From: Moorena bouillonii PNG | GTDB taxonomy: Bacteria > Cyanobacteriota > Cyanobacteriia > Cyanobacteriales > Coleofasciculaceae | NCBI RefSeq assembly: GCF_001942495.1 | Contig: NZ_MKZS01000001.1 | Coordinates: 6,583,521-6,647,520 of the forward strand | Reading direction: 5' to 3' | DNA length: 64,000 nucleotides | Shown here: one piece after another, positions 9,456 to 19,361 of the stretch | How positions within the stretch are numbered: the stretch's first letter is position 1 | Layout: each line of letters opens with the position of its first letter | The notes under the pieces: generated by a model | Told to the model about the DNA's origin: nothing | The model's database searches: none | Seen by the model: only the letters and a program-made list of their open reading frames with translations | Program-made: the position numbers and the translations under genes

Positions 9456-11468
9456 TTATCTATCTTTTAGGGAGCTGTTGCCGTAATCAACTGCTTCGTA
9501 GTCAACATCTACTTCTAAGGTTTCATTCTCAAAATCAACCACAAATTCTCCTACAGCATCCGGTTCTATTTGGGTGGAGTCGTTTGAATTGGACTCTTGA
9601 ACTGTTTCGTCAGACGCGATAAATTCCGGGTCTGACCCCAGGCTGGCACTCGCGTAAATGATCCCCCCAATTTCCAAGACAGTTTTCTGCAAAGTTTCAA
9701 TAGCTTCTTTCACCTCCTCGACCTCAATTGAGGGGTCTGTCATTATGGTGTCTAGGTGCTGCTTTTGTTGATCTGCTTGCTCCTTTAGTCCTTGAGCCTG
9801 AAGGTTAGCGCTAATCAATTCCCCATGGTCTTTGATAGTAGATTCATAGTTATATAGTAAGCCATCGGCTTGGTTTTTCAGTTGCACCAATTCCATGCGA
9901 CGGCGGTCTTGGTCAGCATAGTCTTCTGCCTCACGGCGCATCCGTTCCACTTCCGCTGGACTTAATCCCCCCGTATTGGTAATCACAATACTTTGCTCTT
10001 TCCCAGTTCCTCGATCACTGGCAGCGACTTTAAGAATGCCGTTGACATCGATTTCAAAGGTAACTTCAATTTGAGGGACACCACGGGGAGCTGGGGGAAT
10101 ACCAGTGAGCAGGAATTTTCCCAGGCTTTTGTTATCTCTAGCCATTGCCCGCTCCCCCTGCAATACGTGGATTTCTACGGAGGTTTGTCCATCAGTAGCT
10201 GTGGAAAATACCTGGGACTTACTGGTAGGAATAGTAGTATTGCGCTCGATAATTTTGGTGAACACTTCTCCTAACGTTTCTATACCCAGGGAAAGGGGAG
10301 TAACATCCAGTAGCAGGACATCCTCTACTTCCCCGCCCAAAACACCAGCCTGAATTGCTGCTCCCAATGCCACAGCTTCATCGGGGTTAACCGAACGATC
10401 GGTAGCCTTACCATTAAAAAACGTTTTAATAGCATCCTGCACCGCCGGGATACGGGTGGAACCCCCTACCAGCAAAATCCGGTCAATGTCCTCTGGCTTG
10501 AGGTCACTATCTTTGAGCGCCTGCTTTACCGGTTTTAGAGTTGCGTTAATCAGGTCCCTGGATAGTTCTTCAAACTTAGCCCGGGACAACTCCATCTCTA
10601 AATGTTTTGGTCCTGTTTCATCAGCAGTAATGAAGGGCAAGTTGATGGGGGTGGCTACCATGCTAGACAGTTCAATTTTTGCCTTTTCCGCCGCCTCTCG
10701 CAAACGCTGAAGAGCCATTTTGTCTTCGGTGAGATTGATGCCCTCTTTGGCTTTAAAGTTTTGAACCATCCAGCGGACAATCACATTATCGAAGTCATCT
10801 CCCCCCAAGTGATTGTTCCCAGAAGTTGCCTTTACTTCAAAGACCCCATTCCCCAGTTGCAGAACTGAGACATCAAAGGTCCCACCACCCAAGTCAAACA
10901 CCAATATAAGCTGGTCTTGATCCAGCTTATCTAAACCATAGGCAAGAGCAGCAGCAGTGGGTTCGTTTATAATGCGCAATACTTCCAAACCAGCAATGGT
11001 ACCCCCATCCTTGGTGGCTTGCCGTTGAGCATCGGTAAAGTAGGCAGGAACTGTGATCACAGCTTGAGTCACTGACTCCCCAAGAAAGGTTTCAGCATCA
11101 GCCTTGAGCTTTTGTAAGATCATGGCCGAGATTTCCTGAGGGGTATACTCTCGATGCCGAATCTTTACATCTACCGTCTCATCACGACCCTTAACACAGG
11201 TATAGGGGACACGGGAACGCTCTGTAGCGGTTTCATCCCAACGACGTCCGATAAAGCGCTTGATACTGTAGACACTGTTTTCCGCATTGGTCACTGCTTG
11301 ACGCTTGGCCAGTTGACCCACCAGGTGCTCCCCTGACTTGCCAAATCCCACAATACTCGGTGTAGTTCGCCCACCTTCCGAGCTGGAAATGACTATGGGT
11401 TTACCCCCTTCTAAGACAGAAACACAACTATTGGTTGTGCCTAGGTCGATGCCAATAACTTTTCCCAT
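9456..11468 (-). CDS. dnaK: Chaperone protein DnaK (Hsp70)
   Basis: 670 residues. The N-terminal ATPase starts [13 protein letters not shown] and holds the Hsp70 signatures ([24 protein letters not shown]). The substrate-binding domain ([14 protein letters not shown]) and an alpha-helical lid follow. The C-terminus is acidic ([16 protein letters not shown]). Because it sits with grpE and dnaJ it corresponds to the cyanobacterial DnaK2-type gene; this assignment is by context. Its start is only about 60 bp from the right end of an inserted tnpB element, so its original promoter or read-through from grpE may have been replaced. Confidence 0.97.
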   Translation of the reverse strand: MGKVIGIDLGTTNSCVSVLEGGKPIVISSSEGGRTTPSIVGFGKSGEHLVGQLAKRQAVTNAENSVYSIKRFIGRRWDETATERSRVPYTCVKGRDETVDVKIRHREYTPQEISAMILQKLKADAETFLGESVTQAVITVPAYFTDAQRQATKDGGTIAGLEVLRIINEPTAAALAYGLDKLDQDQLILVFDLGGGTFDVSVLQLGNGVFEVKATSGNNHLGGDDFDNVIVRWMVQNFKAKEGINLTEDKMALQRLREAAEKAKIELSSMVATPINLPFITADETGPKHLEMELSRAKFEELSRDLINATLKPVKQALKDSDLKPEDIDRILLVGGSTRIPAVQDAIKTFFNGKATDRSVNPDEAVALGAAIQAGVLGGEVEDVLLLDVTPLSLGIETLGEVFTKIIERNTTIPTSKSQVFSTATDGQTSVEIHVLQGERAMARDNKSLGKFLLTGIPPAPRGVPQIEVTFEIDVNGILKVAASDRGTGKEQSIVITNTGGLSPAEVERMRREAEDYADQDRRRMELVQLKNQADGLLYNYESTIKDHGELISANLQAQGLKEQADQQKQHLDTIMTDPSIEVEEVKEAIETLQKTVLEIGGIIYASASLGSDPEFIASDETVQESNSNDSTQIEPDAVGEFVVDFENETLEVDVDYEAVDYGNSSLKDR

Positions 11469-11526
11469 AGGGTTGCGGCTTAACGGTTATGTTAAGTTAT
11501 TTTAGTTTGATTTTTTGTTGAGTTGT

Positions 11527-11562
11527 TGACACTCCCCACGGCGCTTATGCCGGGGGATTCTT
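11527..11562 (-). other. Right-end hairpin of the disrupted tnpB element
   Basis: On the plus strand it reads ttgacactcccc, then a hairpin (ccccacggc, loop, gccgggg), then attctt. The same constant flanks with a different stem occur at 51323-51370 and 52941-52975, and a related form at 14011-14053. In IS605-type elements such a 3' hairpin is part of the right end and of the reRNA/omega-RNA scaffold; that role is inferred here. Confidence 0.7.
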
Positions 11563-11970
11563 GGTTCAACGAGCTGACTTGCTCAACCAGACCGGAATCA
11601 GGAAGAGTAGAGGCCAATTCTCCCCAAGCGTTAAGTAAAGTTCCCGTGTGCCCCACGGTACTCAAGGCTCTAGTTAGGATATTTTTGGCGGCATTGTGGT
11701 CGCGGTCTAGCCGACACCCACACTGACAGACATGGGTTCGAGTTGATAATGACTTTTTGACCACTTCACCACATTTGGAACAATTCTGGCTTGTATAGGC
11801 AGGATTAACTGCAACAGTTATCCGACCAAACTTTTGCCCAAAATATTCCAACCATTCCCTAAACTGGTACCAACCTGCATCATTAATAGACTTAGCGAGA
11901 CAGTGATTTTTAACTAAATTTTTAACCCTCAAATCTTCGTAAGCGACCAGGTCGTTAGACCGGATTACGC

Positions 11971-12086
11971 AACTTGCCGGAGACGAAACCTTAGAATAAA
12001 GAAGCCTTAATAACAAAGATTTAACCCTTTTATGCATAGCCGACTAACCATAAAGGCTTCTTTATTCTTACGGTAACTTCTAACCA
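11971..12086 (-). mobile_element. 116-bp hairpin element inserted in tnpB, copy A
   Basis: On the minus strand it runs from tggttagaagttaccg to ctccggcaagtt. Perfect 16-bp arms (agaataaagaagcctt at 11993-12008, and its complement at 12053-12068) are separated by 44 nt. It matches 32241-32356 at 105 of 116 positions by hand alignment. Comparison with the tnpB remnant near 53150-53200, which lacks the insert, supports that this is an insertion after ttacgcaa-type sequence. Confidence 0.8.
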
Positions 12087-13094
12087 GTCTCTTGGCATGT
12101 TCTTCACGTTGCCTACTTATTTTAAGGTGATGTCTACCCAGCCTATTAATTGCGCGTCTTAGGTTAGTAGAGCCTTTCTTTTTTCGGGAAACCCGACGTT
12201 GATAAAATTTTAAACGCTTTTCACCTTTTCTGTAAAATCTTGGGTTAGGTTCAGAATACCCATCAGAGTCTGTATAGAACTCTTTTAGCCCAACGTCCAA
12301 GCCAACAGTAAACCCAGTTGCTTCTAATTGGTCATAATTATCTACCTTGACGCAAAACTGGACATAGTACCCATCGGATCTTTGAACAATCCGAACTCGC
12401 TTAATTAGCTTCTGGTCGAAGCGCCACAAGTCCCAGTTACCTTTGAGCTTGACTTGCCCAATGCCTTTCTTGTCGGTGAATTTTATGGACTTCTTATCTG
12501 GGGATAACTTCCATCCAGATTGCTTATATTCGACTGACCTAGAATGCTTTTTGAAACGGGGATAACCTTTCTTCCCAGGGATTTTATTCTGGCAATTATC
12601 AAAGAAACGTTTGATAGCGCGTTCTACGTTCTCAACTGATGCCTGACAAGCATGACTATTGAGGTCTTTAACAAACTTGAATTCGTCTCTTAGTTGAGTG
12701 TTGTAGCGATAGAGTTCTTTTTTCCCTGTACCACGATTGTCCATCCAGTACCGAAGTACTTTATTGCGGACAAAGCGAGCCGTTCTAATGGCTTCATTTA
12801 TTGCAAACCTTTGAGGCTCTTTGAGAACAGCCTTGAACTCCATGACCAACACCTAAAACCACCTCCTTGGGGTTAATACATTGCTTACTATTATAGTCGA
12901 TATATTGAAGCAAAAGTTCGGATCGCAGTTAGGGAATAAATTCCTGTTCGGGCTAACCCCATGGATAGAATCGGTGGGGCGTTGCGCCCTCAGGGTCTTC
13001 GGTCAAAATAATAGAACTTCCCTTGGTGCGTTCGTCCCTTTTCGTAGGATGGTCAGAGACTGACACCAAAGGAAGGTTAACCACTCAATGGCAG

Positions 13095-13889
13095 CTAATT
13101 TTCTGACTCAGCAGATTTCTGAGCTTCCGAGGTTTCCTGTGGTTCTGCCGCAGCAGCTACTTTCACCATAGCGTGACGTAACACCCGCTCCCCAAGTAAA
13201 TAACCCCGCATTAGCTGTTCTATGACTACTCCTTCTGGATAGTCATCCGTTGGTTCTCGCATAACCGCTTCGTGGAGATTGGGGTCAAACTCTTGCCCTT
13301 CTGGTCGCATCGCAGCAACCCCAAGGCGCTTGAGGCTATCTACCAGCTGTTTATAAACACCTTGATAGCTTTTGTGAATTGACATTTCCCCATCATTTTG
13401 AGGCTTAATTTGGGTGCGCGCCCGTTCAAAGTTATCTACTACTGACAATAACTCAGTGATGGTGTTTCCTTTAACTTGATGTTCCAAGTCTTCTTTCTCT
13501 TTAGTTGACCGTTTGCGGAAATTCTCAAAATCTGCCGCAATCCGGATGTATTGAGATTTAAAGGAGTCACATTGCTGAGTTCGCTCTTCTAGTTGAGCTT
13601 TCAGGGCCTCATTTTCCTGCTTGATGGTTTCTAGAATTTTGGAATCGTCCTCCGTAGGTGATTCATCGGTAGCTGCTTGAGCTACCTCGGTCTGGGCTTC
13701 TTGGTCTACCGACTCTGACTCAGATGCTTCCGCAGCAGAGGATTCAGTTGGTTGTGCTGCTTCAGAGTTGACCTCTGAGTCAGAGGCTACGGCTACCGCT
13801 TCCACCTCAAGATTGTCTGCGAGTACCGTAGTGGACTCTTCCTTTGTCTCCTGCGAAGTGTTATCTGACTGTTTTGCTTCGTCAATCAT
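13095..13889 (-). CDS. grpE: Nucleotide exchange factor GrpE
   Basis: 264 residues from the ATG at 13889; a TTG seven codons upstream (13910) is possible but has no ribosome-binding site, whereas the ATG has GGAG just upstream. The N-terminal 90 residues are acidic and low in complexity (Glu, Ala, Ser, Thr). A long coiled-coil follows (about 90-170), and the GrpE signature is at the C-terminus ([21 protein letters not shown]). GrpE releases ADP from DnaK. The gene normally neighbours dnaK; here a tnpB element separates the two by 1.6 kb. Confidence 0.95.
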   Translation of the reverse strand: MIDEAKQSDNTSQETKEESTTVLADNLEVEAVAVASDSEVNSEAAQPTESSAAEASESESVDQEAQTEVAQAATDESPTEDDSKILETIKQENEALKAQLEERTQQCDSFKSQYIRIAADFENFRKRSTKEKEDLEHQVKGNTITELLSVVDNFERARTQIKPQNDGEMSIHKSYQGVYKQLVDSLKRLGVAAMRPEGQEFDPNLHEAVMREPTDDYPEGVVIEQLMRGYLLGERVLRHAMVKVAAAAEPQETSEAQKSAESEN

Positions 13890-14010
13890 GCTCCACTCAT
13901 CCCAATTCAATAGACTGCTAGTTTATCTATAATTTCTTACTAGCCAACCAATTTTCCAGCAAATTTTTTAAACTAACCACGTTCAGTCTAACGACTATAG
14001 CATCGGTTTG

Positions 14011-14053
14011 TGACAGCTCCTATACTGACCTTACAGGTTCAGTGTAGGCTTCC
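14011..14053 (-). other. Right-end hairpin overlapping the 3' end of the intact tnpB
   Basis: The plus strand shows tgacagctcc, then near-complementary arms (cctatactgacct / aggttcagtgtagg), then cttcc. The tnpB stop codon lies inside it. Its layout parallels the constant-flank hairpins at 11527, 51323 and 52941. It probably marks the element end and the 3' part of a guide-RNA scaffold (inference from IS605 biology). Confidence 0.55.
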
Positions 14054-15270
14054 CAGCCAGTCCGGCTATCGCTTAGGAGGCGCTGGGCTTTAAGAACGGA
14101 CTGCCCTTCCGCTCTGTTTTTTATATTTATTGCTGCATTGTGGTCTCTGTCCAAACTGCAACCACAGTGAGGACAATCATGCCACCGAACATGCAACTTT
14201 TTAGGGACTTTTTTGCTGCAACTGGAACAGTTCTGTGAAGTGTTCCGAGCACTTACTGGAATCGCCAACAAGCCAGCATTTAAGGCTTTGCTTGCCAGGA
14301 TTGTCAGAAAGCTAGACCACCCAGCGTCTAACACAGATTTAGCCAATCGAGATAAGACAAGTCCCTTTACGTTTAATTTTTCGTGAGCAATTACATCGTA
14401 TTTTGACAGCAAATATTTTGCTGTCTTAAAATGAAAGTCTTTTCGCTTGTCCGATACTTTTTTGTGCTGCTTTCCAAGTTGTTTGATAGCTTTGAGTCTA
14501 TTTTTACCTCCTTTTTTTCGTCGAGATACTCTTTTCTGAATAACTCTCAGCCTTTTCTGAGACCGTCGATAATATTGAGGAATGCTTACTGTTTCCCCTT
14601 CAGAAGTGGTCAAAAATTCTTTAAGGCCAACATCAATCCCAATTATAGATTCAGGGTTAATGTCGGGCTTAACCTTGGGAACCGTCTTATCTTCTAGAGA
14701 CAATACCAGATAATAACCATCACACTTTTTTGTTATTGAAGCTGTCTTTATCTTAAAGCCATTCGGGGTAGCCGACGCTTCGCGAACAGGGATAGGGCGG
14801 TGTAATATAATCTTTACCTTACCTATTTTGGGAAGGTTGATTAAATTCCCTTCTAGACACCCTTCTTTTATTTGAGGGTAAGTGAAAGTACGATAGCGGT
14901 GCCTTTTTTTGAACCTAGGTCTTCCGCTTCGTTTACCGTTACTATCTCCTTTTATAAACCGATCGAAAGCTAGTTTTACTCTCTTTACTACATCCTGTAG
15001 TACTTGAGAATGAATCTCTTTATACCAGGAATGACTTTTTTTGAGATTTGGTAAAGTCTTTTTCTGAGAGTAGTAATCTGGATTGTTTCTTAATTCGGGA
15101 ATATGACAAACGAGAGGACAAGCATTGATTGAGCAGCGATTTTGCTCATACCAAGAAAATCGCTCAGCCAATAAATAATTATATTGAGCACATAGCATTG
15201 ATAGCCAGTGATCTATCTTAGCCTGTTGATGTTTTGTCGGTTTTAGCCGGTACTGGTAAGCAATTATCAT
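14020..15270 (-). CDS. tnpB: RNA-guided endonuclease TnpB (IS605 family)
   Basis: 416 residues, apparently intact. The N-terminal OrfB helix-turn-helix region ([20 protein letters not shown]) is followed by a RuvC fold with the three catalytic acids visible: D213 in [10 protein letters not shown]297 in AHEKLNVKG and D376 in LDRDHNAA. Between the last two is a four-cysteine zinc finger (CSSC ... CPHC). No TnpA lies next to it, so the element would need transposase in trans. Residues about 161-169 (VREASATPN) interrupt the usual HRPIP-GFKIKTA strand and are encoded by a palindromic repeat at 14767-14787. A ribbon-helix-helix gene is divergent from it, 69 bp away. Confidence 0.92.
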   Translation of the reverse strand: MIIAYQYRLKPTKHQQAKIDHWLSMLCAQYNYLLAERFSWYEQNRCSINACPLVCHIPELRNNPDYYSQKKTLPNLKKSHSWYKEIHSQVLQDVVKRVKLAFDRFIKGDSNGKRSGRPRFKKRHRYRTFTYPQIKEGCLEGNLINLPKIGKVKIILHRPIPVREASATPNGFKIKTASITKKCDGYYLVLSLEDKTVPKVKPDINPESIIGIDVGLKEFLTTSEGETVSIPQYYRRSQKRLRVIQKRVSRRKKGGKNRLKAIKQLGKQHKKVSDKRKDFHFKTAKYLLSKYDVIAHEKLNVKGLVLSRLAKSVLDAGWSSFLTILASKALNAGLLAIPVSARNTSQNCSSCSKKVPKKLHVRWHDCPHCGCSLDRDHNAAINIKNRAEGQSVLKAQRLLSDSRTGWEAYTEPVRSV

Positions 15271-15339
15271 TTGACTTGCTATGCATGTTTATCGACCTAG
15301 TAATATTATACTTAACGTACAGCCACGTCTCAATTCAAA

Positions 15340-15549
15340 ATGAAAAATAAAAAATTAACAATTAGGATTACCAATTTTGAAAAAAGACAGTTAGCACAAG
15401 AGGCAGAGCGACGCGGAATGACTCAATCAGATTTAATAAGAAGCTTGATAGCTCGTTTCCCTGTTCGCGTAGCGGAGGCCGTAGGCCAAATCCGGAAGAC
15501 TCTGTGCAAAATTCATCCCACACCTATGCTACGCATAGGTGTGGGATGA
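15340..15549 (+). CDS. Small ribbon-helix-helix (CopG/Arc-like) protein, repeat-altered C-terminus
   Basis: 69 residues. Residues 1-40 (KKLTIRITNFEKRQLAQEAE, then RRGMTQSDLIRSLIARF) fit a short beta strand plus two helices typical of CopG-like DNA-binding proteins. From residue about 42 the sequence comes from inserted repeats: a palindromic element at 15464-15490 (VRVAEAVGQIRK) and a 23-bp hairpin at 15506-15556 that includes the stop. It is divergent from tnpB across 69 bp, so it may control that element; this is inference from position. Confidence 0.6.
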   Translation: MKNKKLTIRITNFEKRQLAQEAERRGMTQSDLIRSLIARFPVRVAEAVGQIRKTLCKIHPTPMLRIGVG

Positions 15550-15556
15550 ATTTTGC
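15506..15556. repeat. Perfect 23-bp inverted repeat
   Basis: Left arm 15506-15528 (gcaaaattcatcccacacctatg shortened in text), 5-nt loop 15529-15533, right arm 15534-15556. Every base pairs. It covers the 3' end and stop of the small ribbon-helix-helix gene. There is no T-tract, so it is more like an inserted palindrome than a terminator. Confidence 0.9.
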
Positions 15557-16061
15557 CGGACAGCTAAGCTTATTGAGAGTTGTTACGACCTGACACTTAC
15601 CTCAACTGTGTGGTCTTCCACGGCCTCCATCAGCAAGAATGCGGGTCTTGGGCAGGGTCGCCGATCAGATCCTTATGGCCTGTACGCTTACTGAGCCACC
15701 TACTGTGGTTTTTCCACGGACTGTCTTTGATGGTGCTACTTGAGTTTGCTGGTCTTGTTGCATACTTTGGCTGGCCTTGTTGCATAGTTGAATGTTGTGA
15801 TGATAAATCGGTCATTAACGAAAATCTAGTAGCATCTGAGATGGTAACCAACCTTGAGCGAGTAGGACTTGATAAGAATTATACAGCAAATGAGTTGGCT
15901 TAGTTTTTATGATGTATACTGTGATATTTAGCTAAGACAAATTATCCTAATCCGTCAATCTAACTAAAACGTAAAAATAAGGGAGTGGCTGCCACTCCTA
16001 TGTCACTTAACATAAGGCTTTTGGGAATACTGTGTAAAGTAAGGAGACTTCCTATTCCGTC
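15557..16061. other. Intergenic region upstream of pilB, possible mobile-element debris
   Basis: About 500 bp. A frame is open from 15580 to 15903 but it starts with TTG, has no motif and has Cys/Trp-rich composition unlike a protein; I do not call it a gene. A small hairpin (ggagtggc / cactcc) is near 15981-15997. The pilB promoter presumably lies after 15904. AGGAG at 16041-16045 is rather far (16 bp) from the pilB ATG. Confidence 0.5.
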
Positions 16062-18068
16062 ATGACTTACTCCTCATCTCAACGACGCGCCCTAGTAGTC
16101 CGTAACGATTTTTCTCCCTTTGGTAATAAACTTATTCAGGCTGGTTACGTTAATGCTGACCAGATGCAGCAAGCTTGGCTGGAAACTCGCAAGTCCGGAA
16201 GACCCCTGACGGAAGTCATCGAAGCAATGACCGGACGTCAGTTACCACCGGACTTGATCCGCCAATACAAGAAGCAGCAGTTGTTTGAACTGAAAGTTCT
16301 GTTTGGTGTTGAGTCTCTAGATCCGGAAATTAGTGATATTTCCACTCAGCAAGTCGGTGGCTTGATCGAAACCCTGATTCCCATTGATATTTGCCGTCGC
16401 TATCACCTGCTCCCCATATCTAAGCATGAAACTGAGCCGCCATCGGTTTTGGTGGCAATGGTTTCTCCTGATGATTTAGAAGCCCAGGATGATTTGAATC
16501 GGATTCTACGACCTCAGGGAATCAAGTTGAAACGGATGGTCATCACTAAGGAAGACTATCAGCAAATCATTAGTCAGTATCTTGACGATCAGTTGGCACG
16601 GCAAAAGCAACTAGATCAACAAAAATCCGTAGATGTAAAGGAGGATTTAGAAAATTTAGGCTCATTTGAGAGTTTACAGGATGCCCCAGAGGAAGCGGAA
16701 GCAGACCTAGATTCTTCTTTGAATGAGGCAGGGGGGGCTCCGATCATCAACCTGGTCAACAAAATCCTGGCTAAGGCTTTACAAGAAGGGGTTTCTGACA
16801 TTCACATCGAACCCCAAGAGGATCAGTTGCGGGTGCGCTATCGCAAAGATGGGGTACTGCGTCAAGCCTTTGATGCCTTACCACAGCGAATACATACAGC
16901 AGTGGCGGCTCGTTTCAAAATTATGGCAGATCTCGACATTGCTGAAAGACGCTTACCCCAAGACGGTAAAATTCGGCGTATGTTCCAGGGGCGGAAAGTT
17001 GACTTTCGGGTCAATACCTTGCCCAGTCGTTATGGGGAAAAGGTGGTTCTGCGGATCCTAGATAACGAATCCACCCAGTTGGGCTTGGATAAGTTGATCA
17101 CAGACCCAGACACCTTAGAATTGGTCAGGGAAATGGCTAAGCGTCCCTTTGGATTAATCTTGGTGACGGGTCCGACGGGATCGGGGAAATCAACCACCTT
17201 GTATTCAATTCTGGCAGAACGTAATGACCCTGGGGTGAATATTAGTACTGCAGAAGACCCGATTGAGTATTCGTTACCTGGGATTACCCAAGTCCAAGTT
17301 ATCCGGGAAAAAGGCATGGATTTTGCCTCAATTCTACGAGCCTTTCTGCGCCAAGACCCGGACGTGATTCTGGTGGGTGAGACCCGAGACAAAGAAACAG
17401 CTAAAACCGCGATTGAAGCAGCTTTGACTGGTCACTTGGTCTTGACTACTCTACACACTAATGATGCGGCTGGTGCGATCGCTCGTTTAGATGAAATGGG
17501 TGTTGAACCCTTCATGGTTTCTGGTGCCTTGCTGGGAGTGTTAGCTCAACGATTGATGCGGCGTGTTTGTTCCAATTGCCGCATTTCTTACCAACCAAGT
17601 TCTGCGGAACTAGCGCGCTATGGTTTATCATCCTCTAGAGAAGGGGGGATTACCATCTATCGCGCCAATACCCTGACACCGGAGCAAATTGCTGAAGCTA
17701 GGGCACAAGGTACACTCTGTAAAACCTGTAATGGTATTGGTTACAAAGGACGGGTTGGTGTTTATGAAGTTATGCGCATCTCTGAAAACCTCCAAGCCTT
17801 AATCAACGAAGGTGCCCCCACGGAGGAGATTAAGGAAGCTGCTGTAGAGGAAGGGATGATCACCATATTAGCCTATAGCTTGAATTTGGTACAGGAAGGT
17901 TACACCACCTTTGAAGAAGTGGAACGAGTAACCTTTACTGATTCCGGCTTAGAGTCAGAACTGAAAGCTAAGCGCAAGAGTTCTCTGACCTGTGCCACTT
18001 GCTCAGCTCAATTACAGCCGGAGTGGCTAGACTGTCCTTACTGTATGACACCGCGTTTTCAAAATTAA
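16062..18068 (+). CDS. pilB: Type IV pilus extension ATPase PilB
   Basis: 668 residues. The N-terminal MshEN/GspE_N region (1-190) is followed by the secretion ATPase core: Walker A GPTGSGKST at about 369-377, Asp box and Walker B (DPDVILVGETRD) and His box (HLVLTTLHTNDA). A four-cysteine zinc site follows (CSNC ... CKTC). A second zinc-ribbon-like C-terminus (CATCSAQLQPEWLDCPYC) is typical of cyanobacterial PilB1. It powers pilus assembly at the inner membrane, needed for motility and DNA uptake. It is first in the pilB-pilT-pilC cluster. Confidence 0.96.
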   Translation: MTYSSSQRRALVVRNDFSPFGNKLIQAGYVNADQMQQAWLETRKSGRPLTEVIEAMTGRQLPPDLIRQYKKQQLFELKVLFGVESLDPEISDISTQQVGGLIETLIPIDICRRYHLLPISKHETEPPSVLVAMVSPDDLEAQDDLNRILRPQGIKLKRMVITKEDYQQIISQYLDDQLARQKQLDQQKSVDVKEDLENLGSFESLQDAPEEAEADLDSSLNEAGGAPIINLVNKILAKALQEGVSDIHIEPQEDQLRVRYRKDGVLRQAFDALPQRIHTAVAARFKIMADLDIAERRLPQDGKIRRMFQGRKVDFRVNTLPSRYGEKVVLRILDNESTQLGLDKLITDPDTLELVREMAKRPFGLILVTGPTGSGKSTTLYSILAERNDPGVNISTAEDPIEYSLPGITQVQVIREKGMDFASILRAFLRQDPDVILVGETRDKETAKTAIEAALTGHLVLTTLHTNDAAGAIARLDEMGVEPFMVSGALLGVLAQRLMRRVCSNCRISYQPSSAELARYGLSSSREGGITIYRANTLTPEQIAEARAQGTLCKTCNGIGYKGRVGVYEVMRISENLQALINEGAPTEEIKEAAVEEGMITILAYSLNLVQEGYTTFEEVERVTFTDSGLESELKAKRKSSLTCATCSAQLQPEWLDCPYCMTPRFQN

Positions 18069-18180
18069 TTTAGTTATTAGTTTATTGTTAATTTGAAAGT
18101 AAAAATTAACAATTGGCTATTTTATTTTGAGTAATAAGTAATCACTAACGACTATTGACGTTTTTAAGGGAGGCAACATT

Positions 18181-19299
18181 ATGGAACTGATGATTGAAGA
18201 CTTGATGGAGCAGATGATTGAGATGGGGGGGTCAGATATGCACATCCAAGCGGGTGCGCCAGTCTACTTCCGCGTCAGTGGTAAACTCCAACCCATTGAT
18301 GACGAAGCCCTAAACCCTCAAGCCTGTCAGCGATTGATTTTCAGTATGCTTAACAATTCCCAGCGTAAGGAATTGGAGCAAAACTGGGAACTTGATTGTT
18401 CCTATGGTGTCAAGGGGTTGGCTCGCTTCCGTGTCAATGTTTACAAAGAACGGGGTTGCTATGCGGCTTGCTTGAGGGCGTTGTCTTCCAAGATTCCTAA
18501 TTTTGACAAATTGGGTTTACCGGATGTGGTGCGGTCGATGAGTGAACGACCAAGGGGAATGGTATTGGTCACCGGACCGACCGGTTCTGGGAAAACCACT
18601 ACCCTAGCAGCCATGATTGATTTAATTAACCGCACAAGGGCAGAACATATTCTGACAGTGGAAGACCCGATAGAATATGTGTTTCCTAACGTCAAGAGCT
18701 TGATTCACCAACGTCAAAAAGGTGAAGATACTAAGAGTTTTGCCAATGCCCTGAAGGGGGCACTGCGGGAAGACCCGGATGTGATTTTGGTGGGTGAAAT
18801 GCGGGATATGGAAACTATTGGTCTAGCTATTTCCGCAGCTGAAACTGGTCACTTGGTATTTGGAACACTACACACTAACTCAGCTGCTCAAACTGTAGAC
18901 AGGATTATTGATGTGTTTCCATCTGGACAGCAAGCTCAAATCCGAGCTCAACTGTCTAACTCTTTGATTGCAGTATTTAGTCAATGTCTAGTACCAAAGA
19001 AAAATCCTAAACCTGGTGAGTTTGGTCGGACTATGGCTCAGGAAATCATGGTAGTGACACCAGCTATTTCTAACCTGATCCGGGAAGGAAAAACGTCTCA
19101 AGTTTACTCTGCTATCCAAACCGGTATGAAATTGGGAATGCAGACCCTGGAACAAGCTTTAGCTTATCAGGTGAAATCTGGCTTGATCTCTTTGGAAGCA
19201 GGACTTAGTAAAAGTTCTAAACCGGATGAATTGCAGCGTATCCTTGCTGGTTCTGCAGGGATGAATGCTAAGGGCGCTAGAGCAAAGGCGACTCGCTAG
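18181..19299 (+). CDS. pilT: Type IV pilus retraction ATPase PilT
   Basis: 372 residues. Starts MELMIEDLMEQMIEMGGSDM, the PilT N-terminal PAS-like domain with HIQAGAPVYFRVSG. Walker A GPTGSGKTT is at about residue 132, and the Asp box, Walker B (DPDVILVGEMRD) and His box (HLVFGTLHTNSA) follow. The AIRNLIREGK-type motif is present as AISNLIREGK. Strong Shine-Dalgarno AGGGAGG 8 bp before the ATG. It retracts pili and sits 112 bp after pilB. Confidence 0.96.
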   Translation: MELMIEDLMEQMIEMGGSDMHIQAGAPVYFRVSGKLQPIDDEALNPQACQRLIFSMLNNSQRKELEQNWELDCSYGVKGLARFRVNVYKERGCYAACLRALSSKIPNFDKLGLPDVVRSMSERPRGMVLVTGPTGSGKTTTLAAMIDLINRTRAEHILTVEDPIEYVFPNVKSLIHQRQKGEDTKSFANALKGALREDPDVILVGEMRDMETIGLAISAAETGHLVFGTLHTNSAAQTVDRIIDVFPSGQQAQIRAQLSNSLIAVFSQCLVPKKNPKPGEFGRTMAQEIMVVTPAISNLIREGKTSQVYSAIQTGMKLGMQTLEQALAYQVKSGLISLEAGLSKSSKPDELQRILAGSAGMNAKGARAKATR

Positions 19300-19361
19300 T
19301 CTAGAGAAAGCACTGACTCGTACCATCAAACTTGCTATTAGACTTAATCTAGAAAAAAGCC

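Larger units (their letters stand above)
11492..12843 (-). pseudogene. tnpB: IS605-family tnpB, disrupted by a 116-bp hairpin insertion
   Basis: Two fragments of one RNA-guided nuclease-type TnpB. The first (12843 down to about 12087) runs from MEFKAVLKEPQRF through RuvC-I (VGLDVGLKEF) to HAKRLVR. The second (about 11970 down to 11492) resumes at CVIRSNDLVAYEDLRVKNL (RuvC-II Glu), then the zinc finger (CSKCG ... CQCGC) and RuvC-III (DRDHNAAKNI). Between R and C lies a 116-bp hairpin element that shifts the frame and brings a stop, so no full-length protein is made. No tnpA is present. An AAGGAGG Shine-Dalgarno precedes the start, and an imperfect inverted repeat at 13016-13028/13064-13076 may belong to the left end. 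The element separates grpE from dnaK. Confidence 0.88.

Noticed and set aside
9993..10868. Open frames antisense to dnaK
   Set aside because: Shadows of a strongly biased coding sequence; no motif or ribosome-binding site.
15580..15903. 107-codon frame upstream of pilB
   Set aside because: TTG start, no motif, composition unlike a protein, beside element debris.
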